Positions 23,439 to 35,910 of a DNA stretch of 64,000 bases are shown here, piece by piece. The position numbers were made by a program, and so were the translations under genes. A model generated the notes under the pieces. That model saw only the letters and a list, made by a program, of their open reading frames with translations. It had not been told where the DNA came from and searched no databases. Every line of letters begins with the position of its first letter. The first letter of the stretch is position 1. This DNA is from Datura wrightii (Eukaryota; Streptophyta; Magnoliopsida; Solanales; Solanaceae): positions 129,742,501-129,806,500 of the forward strand of contig JASDFA010000007.1 in NCBI GenBank assembly GCA_035772735.1, given 5' to 3'.

Positions 23439-26400
23439 CTAGGTCTGGAATAGGTGAGGATATCTAGCTTTCATATCTTTCTCAGCCTCCCACGTCATTT
23501 CCTCTCGGTTCCTGTTACGCCACAATACTTTGACAGACGCAATATCCTTAGTTCTCAATCTACGAATCTGTCTGTCTAGGATAGCTACTGGAACCTCTTC
23601 ATAGGCCAGCTCCTCCGTAACCTGGATATCCTAGACTGGGACTGCTCTGGATGGGTCTCCTATGCATTTCCTCGGCATAGACACATGAAAGACTGAATGA
23701 ACAGATTCTAATTCTGGAGGCAAGTTCAACTCATATGCTACTCGGCCTATCCTTCGATGAATCTGATAAGGCCCAACAAACCTCGGGCTGAGCTTACCTT
23801 TCTTGCCGAATCTCATCACCCCTTTCATCGGAGACACTTTCAAAAATACCCAGCCATTCACATCAAACTCCAAGTCTCTGCGTCGCACATCTGCATATGA
23901 TTTATGGCAGCTCTGTGCAGTCAGTAAGTGTTCTCAGATAAGCTTTACCTTTTCCTCTGACTGCTGAACAATGTCTGGCCCAACCAACGCTGATTCTCCT
24001 ATTTCAAACCAACCAATCGGTGATCTGCATTTTCGCCCGTATAATGCCTTGAAAGGCGCCATCTGGATGGCTGAGTGATAGCTATTATTATAAGCAAATT
24101 CGATTAACGGTAAATGCTCATCCCAGCTACCTCCAAAGTCTAGTACACACGCTCGTAGCATGTCTTTGAGCGTCTGAATAGTGCGCTCAGCCTGTCCATC
24201 TGTCTGAGGGTGGAATGTTGTGCTCAAATTAATTTGCGTTCCCAGACCCCTCTGAAACGATTGCCAAAATCTAGCCGTAAACTGTGCTCCTCTGTCTGAA
24301 ATAATGGATACTGGTACTCCATGCAACCTAACTATTTTTCGGATATACAGCTTCGCATAATCTTCAGCCGAGAAGGTAGTTCTTAGTGGTAGGAAATGAG
24401 TTGATTTTGTCAATCTGTCAACTATCACCCATATAGAGTCATGTCTATATTTAGTACGGGGTAATCCTGCTACAAAATCCATATTCACTGCTTCCCATTT
24501 CCAGAGAGGCATAGCTATGTCCTGAGTCAAACCGCCTGGTTTCTGATGTTTTGCTTTCACTTGTTGGCAGTTAGGACACTAGGCTACAAATTTGGCAATT
24601 TCTCTTTTCATTCCTGGCCACCAGTAGTTTTCCTTGATATCATGGTACATTTTCGTCGCACCGGGGTGAAGAGAATAATGGGCGTAATGTACCTCATTCA
24701 TAATCTGCTGGCGGAGCCCTAAAACATCTGGAACACAGAGGCGGCCTTTACATAACAGCACTTCTTCCTCAGTTATCTGAAAATCTGGCGCTTTACCCTA
24801 CTGGATTCTGTCTTTGAGCTGGATCAGGTCAGGATCCACACATTGTCGTTCTTTCACTTCCACAACTAATGATGACACGGCGGTGTTCTGAATTACCGCT
24901 CTACTGTCCTCTGTTTCTGCTACATGAACGGCTAGGCTAGCTAACTGATGTATCTCCCTGACCAATTCCCGCTGCTCGGGCTGCAAATACGCCAAACTCC
25001 CCATGGACTTACGACCGAGAGCATCTGCTACAACATTAGCTTTCCCTGGGTGGTACAGAATATTCACGTCATAATCCTTTAACAGCTCCAACCAGCGACG
25101 TTGCCGCAGATTCAACTCCCTCTGAGTGAATATATACTTTAGGCTCTTGTGATCTGTGAAAATATCAACATGGATGCCATACAGGTAATGTCTCCACATT
25201 TTCAAGGCATGGATTACTGCGGCTAACTCCAGGTTGTGGGTAGGGTAATTCTTTTCGTGTTTCCTCAACTGTCTGGAAGCATATGCAATCACTTTACCAT
25301 GCTGCATCAACACACAACCCAACCCAACGCCTGATGCGTCGCAATACACCGAATAACCCTCTGTACCTTCAGGCAATGCTAACACTGGGGCGGAGGTTAA
25401 TCTGTCTTTTAACTCCTGGAAGCTCTGCTCGCATGCCTCTTTCCACTGAAACTTCGTTGCTTTTTGTGTCAGTTTGGTCAGAGGTGCCACTATAGTAGAG
25501 AATCCCTTGACAAATCTCCTGTAATATCCCGCTAATCCCAGAAAGCTACAAACTTCCGTCGGAGTGGTAGGCCTAGGCCATGGTTTGACTGCTTTTATTT
25601 TCTGCTTGTCAACCTGTATACCAGCATCCGACACAATATGCCCTAGGAAGGCTACTGAGTTAAGCCAAAATTCGCACTTGGAGAACTTAGCATATAACTG
25701 GTGGTCCCTGAGGATCTGGAGCACTGTTCGCAAATGAGTCCGGTGATCTGCTTCAGAGCGAGAATACACCAGAATGTCATCAATAAATACTATTACGAAC
25801 AAGTCCAGGTATTGTCTGAAAATACTATTCATCAGGTCCATGAATACTGCTGGGGCATTCGTCAACCCGAAGGACATTACTAGAAATTCAAAGTGTCCAT
25901 ATCGGGTCCTGAACGCCGTTTTAGGAATATCTCTTTCACGTACCCGAACCTGATGATATCCGGACCGCAAGTCAATCTTAGAGAAGTATCTGGCTCCCTG
26001 TAACTGATCAAATAAATCATCTATTCTGGGGAGCGGGTACTTGTTCTTTACTGTAACTTTGTTCAACTGCCGATAATCTATGCACATAAGGAGCGAGCCA
26101 TCTTTCTTCCTCACAAATAGAACCGGCGCACCCCATGGTGAAGTACTCGGCCTGATGAAACCTTTATCCAGCAAATCTTTCAATTGCTCCTTCAACTCTC
26201 TGAGTTCTGCAGGAGCCATACGATAAGGAGGAATTGATATAGGCTTAGTGCCTAGCAATAAATCAATAGCAAAATCTATTTCCCTTTCTGGGGGAATACC
26301 AAGTAACTCATCTGGAAACACATCAGGGAACTCGTTCACCACCGGAACAAATTGGAGTGTCGGAGATTCTGCCCGAACATCCTGAACTCTGACCAGATGG

Positions 26401-26517
26401 TAAATACACCCCTTAGATATCAATTTCCTCGCCTGAAGGTAGGAAATAAACCTACCTTTTGGGTAGCGGTGCTGCCCTTCCACTCCCGCACTGCTTCTCC
26501 TGGAAAGTAGAATCTCC
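23439..26517 (-). pseudogene. gypsy family 1 pol pseudogene (RT, RNase H, integrase, chromodomain-like tail)
   Basis: The best-preserved retroelement polyprotein in the window. Starting at 26517 (RFYFPGEA), it runs through a frameshift near 26462 into RT (about 26250-25600, catalytic FIDDIL near 25780), RNase H (YCDAS near 25345, and TDHKSLKYIFT), the integrase zinc finger with all HHCC ligands (HPGATKMYHD, CPNC) and the integrase core (MDFVAGLP, SDRGAQFTARFW, GQAERTIQTL) with D, D and E in place. The GPY/F motif (about 23780) and a chromodomain-like WEAEKDMKARYPHLF tail end at the stop at 23439-23441. Stops interrupt it near 24797, 24578, 23932 and 23630. It lacks its own gag and protease upstream, because that part is inverted. 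Confidence 0.93.
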
Positions 26518-27152
26518 GCAGCAGAGGAGGGGAGAGCAGAGCAGATTTGCACCCTCATCCTGTCCCTATTGTAATCGACCACACTACGGAGCTTGTAGAT
26601 ATGGCTCCACTGGGTGTTATATTTGCGGACAGGAGGGGCATCGGATGAGAGATTGTCCGAATAGAGGTCAGGGGAGTAGAGACAGTCAGGACAGGGGATC
26701 CGCAGGGCCACGAGCCCCAGCAGCCTCAGCAAGGCGTGGGCCTTCAGGTTCAGTAGGCAGAGGCCGAGGTAGATCAGGAGCTTCCAGTTCAGGTACGGGT
26801 TCAAGCCGTACTTATGCACTACCAGAGGCGTCTCCAGATGTAGTGACAGGTATGCTGACTATCTATTCATGCCCTACTTACGTATTGATTAATCCAGGAT
26901 CCACTCTGTCATATATTACTCCATTTGTGGCACGAAAGTTCAATATTGCACCAGAATTATTACAGCAGCCCTTTTCAGTATCTACGCCCGTCGGTGACTC
27001 TATTATAGCTAGCAGAATTTAACGAGGGTGTACAGTGGAAGTTGCTGACCGCCAGACTACAGTAGATCTGGTAGAGCTAGAGATGATAGACTTCGATGCC
27101 ATAATGGGTATGGATTGGCTAGTGCCGTGCTTTGCCAATGTTGAATGTAGTT
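26518..27152 (+). pseudogene. inverted gag C-terminus and protease fragment of gypsy family 1
   Basis: Plus-strand piece facing away from the pol to its left. It encodes two zinc knuckles (CPYCNRPHYGAC and CYICGQEGHRMRDC, about 26560-26660), an Arg/Gly/Ser-rich linker, then the retropepsin region. The protease active-site Asp is Asn (LINPGST instead of LIDPGST) near 26885, and a TAA replaces a Tyr codon at about 27020. The protein ends with MGMDWLVPCFANVEC at 27152. In related elements the next residues are those with which the minus-strand pol begins at 26517, so both pieces probably come from the same element or family member. Confidence 0.88.
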
Positions 27153-29528
27153 TGTCACACCCCGCCTTGGGGGGTATGACTGACTCCTAGTGCCCTAGTA
27201 GGACCTGAACTGATAGACTACTGAGCCTGAGCACATCTGGTGCCTGGCTGGCTCTAACTCAAATTCAGGAAAACAACGGGCTATATAACGGCTGTAAATA
27301 AAGCCTCCGGCCGACTAGGCCTATAGCCACCTGTATGAAACTTCAGCTAACCAGAAACATACTCGTAATAAGGAACCTATGCGGGCCGACAAGGCCACCA
27401 TGCTGTCTAGTTATCTGTAACTCAACACAAGACTACTGTAAGGCTACGTGACCGGCAAGGTCACCACTACTGTCAAACTAAGGCCTCACACGGCCAACAT
27501 AAATTGAAATGCTAACCAGCTATAACAAACTGCACGGCCTCACACGACCGGCTCAACTGACCACAGGGAAATATATACAGACTACAAGCCTCTAAGAATA
27601 CTGATAAGATGGTCGGGACAGGGCCCGGCCTACCCATGCTGTACAATAAAAGAAAATAATATAAACCTCTGAAATATCAAGCTCCGGATGACAGGAGCTG
27701 ATGACTCTGCGCTGGCTAGGATCACGAGGGATCGCCTCCTCGTCTATGAGTAACTGCAGTCAAGTAATGCAGCGCCCCACTGGGCGTCAGTACCACTGGT
27801 ACTGAGTATGCAAAGCAACTGAAATAATACAACTGAATGCAGATAACATGACTAACAAGTCTGTGAACAGAAGATAACTGAATCTGAAGAGCTGATAGGA
27901 ACTAGATCAAACCTTTCTACACTGATAGGCAGGAGCGTGTCTGTAGTCACGGCGGCCTGTTGTCTATTAGCTAATATATAAAAAGCACATAAATACATAA
28001 ACATTTAGCAAGCAAGAGCCAATACCAACCCCCATATGCCGATGGCGCCAAACAAGCAAACAATCTATATACCCCTACCCGAGTTAAAACCAGGCAAAAA
28101 TAAGTCACTCCACTCATCTGCTCACTTTGGAGCTCCTCTACCGGCCCCCTGGGTCTCCGGCTCGGGCCATGGCCTCCGATATAAGCAACCGTGTCTGGGT
28201 CCGGAGGACTCCTGTGTAGACAGTAACAGATAGGGTCTGGATCCCCGGACACAACTCAACAACGCTACCTGAAACTGGAGCTACACCTATAATAACTGAA
28301 TGTACAGACAGTAACAGATAGTGTCTGGTTCCCTGGACACAAAACTCAACAGGGCTATCTGAAACCGGAGCTGCACCTGTAATGCTGTTCAGACTGCTAT
28401 GGGGAAAGCTTCATCCCATCTTCGTCCAAGCTGGGGACGGCATGCCACTCCTTGGAGTGACGTAAAACCCACCCGCTCAGTGGGCGACACGATTACCAAC
28501 CCAGGGGCGGCGAGGACGCTCAATAGGGTGCCCTCACGCCACATCAAGTCTCAACAACCAAATAGCACATATAGATAGCAAGCATGTATAACTGAAAAAG
28601 ACTACCTGGAATCTGATTTCTTATTCTGATCTGTTTCTATACTGAACTGATTCTTTACTGATTATACTGATTCTGAAATCTTTATTTAACTGCTTGGCTA
28701 ATCTGTAGCCGGGATACTATCTGTCTGAATGGCTAATGTGTAGCCATAAAACTGTCTGTCTATCTGATTTTACTTTATTAGCCTTTATTCTGAAAATCTG
28801 TATCTTTTATTCTACAGCATGCTTGCTAATCATACAATAAGCTATACTGGATCTGGAATGCTAACTCTCCCTTTGGCGCATGCTTTACTAACTTTCGGAC
28901 TGAATACGATACGGCAACACAACTCAGAATCTATTAGACTCGCTTAATCCTCAACATTCAACTCCGAGAGTTTCAAATACGGAGTTTACTACGATTTACC
29001 AAGCTAAGGCTTACTAACTTGCCGAAGAACAACTTCACATACCTTAACCTCGAGTTATCTGACTGTCGGACGGGGCTCGATCAGAATTCCAGCTATTTCT
29101 CCCAACTGCATTCATATACACGTTAATTAGTGCTAAATACAACTTTATTCTGAAGGAAAACATCACTTTCGATATAATTATAGCCTAAACTTAGGCTTAT
29201 CGAAAGACGGTCGAAAACTTGCTATTTTTCAGAAGTCCAGAAGGGAGAAGTATTCACTTTACAGCTAGGAGCACATAGACACTAGTTTGGAGCAATTCCA
29301 CTTACCTTATCCCGGTAGCTCGACGATTCGTCGGCCGTATTTCGCGAAACAAAATCTGTAGCGATTCCTGGAATGCGATTTATCAGTCGCATTTTGCTTT
29401 GCGACGAGCCGACTTGGCGCTTGTCCGATCTTTTCCCGGGCCTTTCTCTAGCACGTATGACTTTTAAATATGCTTAACCAACGCGCGAATAGGCCATCTA
29501 GGTGCTGGGAATTTTACGGGGTATAACA
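27153..29528 (-). repeat. second LTR of the gypsy complex (internally deleted)
   Basis: In minus orientation it starts TGTTATACCCCG at 29528 and ends GTGTGACA at 27153. It is highly similar to 20546-23167, but about 250 bp around the U3 TATA region are replaced by a junction near 29350 (TGGAATGCGATTTATCAGTCGC). Confidence 0.9.
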
Positions 29529-30075
29529 TTCTACCCCCTTAAGAACATTCGTCCTCGAATGCAAACTTCTATCTAAAGGACTTCTCAACTTACTCAACTT
29601 GTTTCTAGAAAAATTTCGGCAGAGTTTCCCCTGTAGCATGGACTATCCCAAAAACCTAAAACGCAGAAAAGTCCAATACAGGTACTGCACACAGTACTTT
29701 AAGATTCACTTGACAGCTAAATAACAACCTTTCTCATTCATACATATACAACCATAAGGTACTGCATAAATAATAATACGGACATACCTGTCGCCTGACT
29801 AGGCCCGGAATAAGTGAGGGTATCTAGCTTTCATATCTTCCTCCGCCTCCCAGGTCATCTCCTCTCAATTTCTGTTACGCCACAATACTTTGACAGATGC
29901 AATATCTTTAGTTCTCAATCTACGAATCTGTCTGTCTAGGATAGCTACTGGAACCTCTTCATAGGCCAGCTCTTCCGTAGCTTGGATATCCTGGATTGGG
30001 ACTACTCTGGACGGGTCTCCTATGCATTTCTTCAACATGGATACATGAAAGACTGGATGAACGGATTCAAATTCT
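29529..30075 (-). pseudogene. second copy of the pol 3' end (chromodomain-like tail and polypurine tract)
   Basis: Repeats 23168 to about 23710 with a moderate number of substitutions, including the polypurine tract, the 3' untranslated part and the tail codons up to the stop at 29799-29801. It breaks off at about 30075 inside the GPY/F region and joins the middle of an LTR, with a few shared bases (ATTCTTT) at the joint. Confidence 0.85.
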
Positions 30076-31172
30076 TTCTTTACTGATTATACTGATTCTG
30101 AAATCTTTAGTTAACTATTTGGCTAATCTGTAGCCGGGATACTATCTGTCTGAATGGCTACTCTATAGCCATAAAACTGTCTGTCTATCTGATTTTACTT
30201 TACTGGCTTTATTCTGAAAATCTATATCTTTTTATTCTACAATATGCTTGCTAATCATACAATAAGCTATACTGAATCTGGAATGCTAACTCGCCCTTTG
30301 GCGCATGCTTTACTAACTTTCGGACTGAATACGATACGACAACACAACTCAGAATCTATTAGACTTACTTAATTCTCAACATTCAACTCCGAGAGTTTCA
30401 AATACAGAGTTTACTATTACTTACCAAGATAATGCTTATTAACTTGCCGAAGAACAACTTCACATACCTCAACCTCGAGTTATTCGTCTGTCGGACGAGG
30501 CTCGGCCAGTACTCCAGCTATTTCTCCCAACTGCATTCATATATATGTCAATTAGTACTAAATACAACACTATTCTGAAAGAAAACATCACTTTCGATAT
30601 AATTATAGCCTAAACTTAGGCTTATCGAAAGACGGTCGAAAACTTGCTATTTTTCAAAGGTCCAGAAGGGAGAAGTATTCACTTTACAGCTAGGAGCACA
30701 TAGACACTAGTTTGGAGCAATTCCACTTACCTTATCCCGGTAGCTCGACGATTCGTCGGCCGTATTTCGCGAAACAAAATCCATAGGAATGCTCCCTGCT
30801 GCTAAATACCTCGGTACCTGAGGTTAATTTGAGTTTGGACCGCATTTGACCGCGTAATCGGAAGGAAATCCCTCAAATCACTTCGCCCTCTCTGTTTTCT
30901 GTTGTTTACTGGAAATTACAAGTGAAATGGAGCAAAAACCGAAGTTGGAGGCTTATATATAATTGGGACCTATAAGTTGCATTCCTGAAATGCGATTTAT
31001 AAGTTGCATTCCTGGAATGCGATTTATCAGTCGCATTTTGCTTTGCGACACGCTGACTTGGCGCTTGTCCGATCTTTTCCCGGGCCTTTCTCTAGCACGT
31101 ATGGCTCTTAAATATGCTTAACCAACGCGCGAATAGGCCATCTAGGTGCCGAAAATTTTACGGGGTATAACA
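30076..31172 (-). repeat. partial LTR (5' part) of the gypsy complex
   Basis: Matches the 5' portion of the family 1 LTR from an internal point (TTCTTTACTGATTATACTGA) to the TGTTATACCCCG end at 31172. Between about 30980 and 31025 the unit TTGCATTCCTG(A/G)AATGCGATTTAT is present twice in tandem. A TATA-like TTATATATAA lies near 30955. Confidence 0.88.
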
Positions 31173-32109
31173 CGAAGTTAGTTGAGTCATGTAATTTTTT
31201 CTTTAAATATCTTAACACCAATCAAACTATTTTAAATCTATTTTTATTTTTGGAGAAATTCCGCTTCATATTTTCTTATTAGATTTTTTTAAAAAAAAGT
31301 TCACGCTTCTCCCTCTTTGTCTCTCTAACTATAAACCCCTATCCAAGTCCTTCCCTTGAACCGGTAAGATCTTCAACTATAAACTCTATCTATATCTATT
31401 ACTTATTATAATTTTATTAAATTTTTACTTAATAATTTTTAAATTTTTACTCTATTTTAAGAATGTTGGATTCAGATAAATTTGTTATCGCAAAAGTGAA
31501 TTAGCCCTAGATTACTTACCATGAACTAATAAAATTTGTTTCACAAATCTTGATAGATTCACCAAAGTGTAAAAGAGCTTCATAAAATTTTGTTGCATAA
31601 AATTTGTGTATACAAAACTCTAAAAAGATAAATTTTATGTCTAATTTATTTTATGCAAATTTAAGTTTTCTCTAATGTCTATTTTATTTTTGTCTAGATT
31701 GAAGTTTTTCTAATATTTTATCAATATAATATTTAATTATTATTTTGTTTTAATTATATATTTATTGTGTTTAAATATTAATAAAATTATATATATTTAT
31801 ATATTTAAAAAAATTATTTTAATTATTTAGTGTTCAGATTTAGATAAAAAATTTTAATATTCTAATTTTAATGAAAAACAAATAAGTTCTTAAAATTATT
31901 TTAAGCATTTATAATTGAGGCAATGTCGGAATTGTGAAAAAAACTATAAGTTAAAGTAACGTAAAATTTATTTTAAGCACTATTTCAATATTTCAAAACA
32001 TTTTTTTAAAAGGTGTAAAAAAGAGCTTAAGCTCATGAAAAAAAGAAAATATTTTTGGGGCATATATATATATATTGCTAACTAACAAATAGACTAGCAT
32101 TGTATTGTT

Positions 32110-32275
32110 GCTTAAAAAAGGGTTCAGAGTCGCCACCTAATTTTAAGAATTTATTAGGAAACATATGTGTCTTACAAATGCTTAACTCTATTAGTCTGCT
32201 AAATCAGTGAGATTCTACGTAAGGGTCTTAGTTACTCCAAGGGGAAGGTGTTAGGCACCCCTCGAAGTCTATCTA
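32110..32275 (-). repeat. possible LTR remnant of a Tat/Ogre-type gypsy element
   Basis: Read on the minus strand, GGGTGCCTAACACCTTCCCC is followed about 120 bases later by AATTAGGTGGCGACTCTGAACC. From memory, this pair of motifs is typical of the 3' end of Tat/Ogre LTRs and the bases after it. No polyprotein is attached and the other LTR end is not visible, so this remains an inference. Confidence 0.4.
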
Positions 32276-32687
32276 ATGATAGTCCTTAAGTTTAGTCTAA
32301 GATATGCTAGAGAAATATATATCTCATTATTATCTGCTAAAAGGGTGTTAAAAAGAGTGAGTGATAAAGAATGAATTTAAAAACGATTTAAGATGTGAGA
32401 TATACTAAATATACAATTTATATACATATAATATACATTAGTGATATATATTGATAAGTAGTAGTTTGAATAAAGAAAGAAAAATATGATAAATTAATTT
32501 AAATTGATTTATAATTAAATATATGAGACTTATAGAAACTATAAATAGTATAAGTATGTATACGAATATGATATACTTATAATATATAAGATATATAGTG
32601 TGAACAGTAATACATATAAAGTAGTTGTAAAATAACGTATATGTGGTATATATAGAGCATATAAAAATAACACATATGGGGTGATAT

Positions 32688-32689
<2 letters not shown>

Positions 32690-32763
<74 letters not shown>

Positions 32764-32806
32764 GTATGTATATGTGTATATATACACACACACACACACA
32801 CACATG
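32690..32806. repeat. compound microsatellite (CATA)n(TA)n(TGTA)n(CA)n
   Basis: A symmetrical array: CATACATACA, about 25 TA units, TGTATGTATG, then a CA run. The flanks are complementary, so the whole tract could fold into a long hairpin. Confidence 0.95.
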
Positions 32807-34566
32807 TGAGTTATAAATATCTAATGAGTATTTATATATGTAAAATAATACGTGTAACATAGGTAAGGGAAATTAGTCTATAGAAGTACAATTGAGTAGA
32901 GAAAATGATGTATATGACATGTGATATGAAAAGGTAAATATTTATAAATTAATGATAATATGCGGGAAAAATAATTAAAAATATGCATATGTGGGTGCAA
33001 TGGTGCAAGTAATATATAGAGAACAAATATACGTATATAAATAATAGCATATGGAAAATGAAATTATAATATAATAACATAAAATAATTTTGTAAAAATA
33101 ACATGTATATACCTCATACTTGTGTCTTCTGACATAAAATTCTAAAATGGTGTCAGACTGCAAAATATATTAATCTTACCATAGGGAAAAATTGGGCCAA
33201 CAGCCCAACTACTTTAGAAAATCTGTTGTAAAATATTTTACTGTCCTTAAGATCAATTAATTTCTAGAACGTATTATGTAGTTTTCAACTAAAATCTCTT
33301 GTATTTGAAAATATGGCTGAAATCTATTTGAAAGCCAGACAAATTTATTATTACCCTAAAAGGTAATCATTTGGCTGAAATATTTCAACGGCAAAACTGG
33401 ATAACTTGAACCTTAAATCGAATAGCTCTTCCACTTGATTTTATCTTTGCAAAATCTACATTTTAATCCTTAAGAAAGAAAAAAAGAAGTTCGACTTAAA
33501 CATTAAAAAAGAAGAAGAAGAAATGGAGTAAAAGACAGCTAGGCAATTCGAAATCTTGAAACTACCTTAAGTGATTTTTAATACTTCGTTCTAAAGAGTA
33601 ATTCTAGAAAAACATATGCATGTAATTTAATCAAATGAAGGCTATAAACCACCCCGCTAAGTAAGGGCAAGATTAATCAATCAAACTGCTAAAACTTTTG
33701 GGCCAAATACGAGTTTCAAATGAGAACTCCAGCGTCGATTTATGCCATGAAAAAAGAAAAAAGTAAAGGATTAGAGGCCTATTAAATAACCAACACAAAG
33801 CATTAATAAATATATATTATCATAAATAATCTTCAAACAAACTAAATAGGAATGTCAATTGTCCCCTTAATACACAGATTCATCTTGGAGTGGCTTAACA
33901 AAAAATAAAATAATTAGTGGAGATAATTTTAATTTTGAAATATGAATCTTAACTTAATATCAGAGTAAGCACAATACTTAAGCATACCCTAGAGGATTAG
34001 GACACAATTTATTTCAAGAGAGTAGTGACATTGATTCAAGTAAGCACTTAGCGACATATTGACCAAGAGTGTTCATTTTAGACTTACCGTCGGAAATGTG
34101 AAACCAAGAAACTCACCTTTTGATTCTAGAGAATACCTTATACATCTTCTGACCATAATTTATTTCTTCCTAGTACCTACTTCACTAAGTATTTTCCAAA
34201 ATATAAAAACAATTATCTATTTAACATGATGTCATGCAGAATCAAACTTTAAAGAGGGGCATATTTTTACACTTGCTAGCAGAGTCACACATATATTAGT
34301 ACCCTCTTGTCCTTCAGTGACAACTTATCATTTAAGAAAAAGTATTATATGAGCACTTCAATAAGTAAAAGGAAACCTTGAACAGAAAGTATTTAGCCTT
34401 AGGGAGAAAAAGAAAAACTGGCCATGCTTTGAGCTTAGCTACTTTTTTCATGTTAACAACTAGCATTTACATATGAAGCTTTATGAATGTACTCAAATAG
34501 TTAAAGAAACACATTTTCCCTCCAAACAAAACCGAATGTTTAAATAGGAAGGGCAAAACATTCATT

Positions 34567-35910
34567 CCAGGGTCTTACTTTAAGTTATTCAATTCATTTT
34601 TTTTACATAGAGTGCAACTAGGTGTTCAGAGGCTGATTCTCTGACAAAATCAAATGAACATAATCAAGTTAAAAAAACTGAGCATATTGAGTTGTATTCA
34701 AATAGTTATTCCCTCTTATATTGACCTCTCTTATCATAAAATATGAGTTCATGTGGGCAAAGGAAAAAATTGAAAAATGATAAATATTGGACAGAAATAT
34801 CAGAGAGCAGGTTCTGCTCATTTTTGGGTTTAAACACCTTCTCTTATCTTAATTTACTGCTAAATGATCAATGCGCACAAACACCTAGCTCGAAACTGCA
34901 TAAACCCCTCATATTATTAAAAGGCATGATAATATTCACCGACTATAACTTGAAACTCACACTGCACATTACTTTGATATTGCTAACTGATCTGAACCCA
35001 TTTAGAGATATAAGTGTTTGAGAAAGAGAAAGGAAAGAAAAAAAATCATATGTTAAAAACATACAAACTTAATAGGTTGAATACCTTTAGAACTTAACTC
35101 TCAATATGCTTATACTATTTTTCTTAAGCTGCAAGCTTATAAAAAGAAGTTACTTAAAGGGAGCCAAAAATAAAAAGCCTTTTCTAACATAAAAGGAAAA
35201 GCTTTCAATAGTCATTGCTCATAATTTAACAACAAATTTACTATCCTCTTGCGACTAGATGACTAAAAGAAACATTGGTGAGTGCTTGTAATGGATATAT
35301 CACTTAAAAAAGGGACACAAGCTTGATTGGAATAAAACAACCACAACTTCTCAAGCTCAACTCTTTGAACTAGTAACTAAATGCTACTTTATTAACTAAC
35401 TAACTCACATTAGATGAACTAACTCACAAGATACTGAAGCAACACAATAAATCACTCAAAATAAATTGTGTCATCTAACGAGGCTTCATGTTCATTTGAA
35501 CGAACTAAAAGCTTCATACTAACATTTCTTGATTAGGTGTTATTGTCATATTTCTATACACATTCGAAAATTCAAAGCTTCATCATCCATAGTACCTTTT
35601 TCATTACAATTTAAAAACTACATACAAAACACATAACCAGCAAAGAGTCAACTAAAGGATTACAAATCATTCCTCTATTACCTTAACGCAATCAAGCAAC
35701 TCTCATCAATTGACTGACTAGATCGAAATACTCAACTACTAACTAGATGAAAATCGAAAACAATATAATTAAGAGAGGAATTGTGTGTTACCTGTCGGCG
35801 TGCAGCGATTGAGGTCGTTGAGGGCATTGAGTCTCAGGCTGGCTTCTCCGACTCCAGTTACAAGTGACAAGCAGACAATAAATTGAGCAAACTCACGGAA
35901 GGAAAACAGA
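34567..35910. other. duplicated block C, copy 2 (without copia insertion)
   Basis: Homologous to 13733-15007 plus 19904-19952. It contains the empty copia target near 35860 (CTCCAGTTACAAGTGACAAG). An open frame of 92 codons (34743-35021) corresponds to the 90-codon frame of copy 1. The minus strand again shows CGCCGACAG/GTAACA at about 35812, a plausible 5' splice site. The function is unknown. Confidence 0.7.

Larger units (their letters stand above)
20546..31172 (-). mobile_element. rearranged Ty3/gypsy complex, family 1 (three LTR copies, one inverted gag-PR piece)
   Basis: From left to right: LTR (minus, 20546-23167), pol (minus, 23168-26517), gag-protease (plus, 26518-27152), LTR (minus, 27153-29528), 3' end of the internal region (minus, 29529-30075), and the 5' part of an LTR (minus, 30076-31172). 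The two outer flanks, TTTAG and CGAAG, do not form a target site duplication, so this is not one simple insertion. The gag-protease piece stops almost exactly where the minus-strand pol piece begins in protein order. This is what self-integration with inversion, or an inversion plus deletion, would leave. Confidence 0.85.
31173..34566. other. AT-rich non-coding DNA, no gene seen
   Basis: Long AT-rich stretches, one large microsatellite and a probable LTR remnant near 32110. The open frames here are products of dinucleotide repeats. Confidence 0.6.

Noticed and set aside
32438..32860. Tyr/Ile-rich and Cys/Val-rich open frames on the minus strand
   Set aside because: They are translations of the TA/CA microsatellite.
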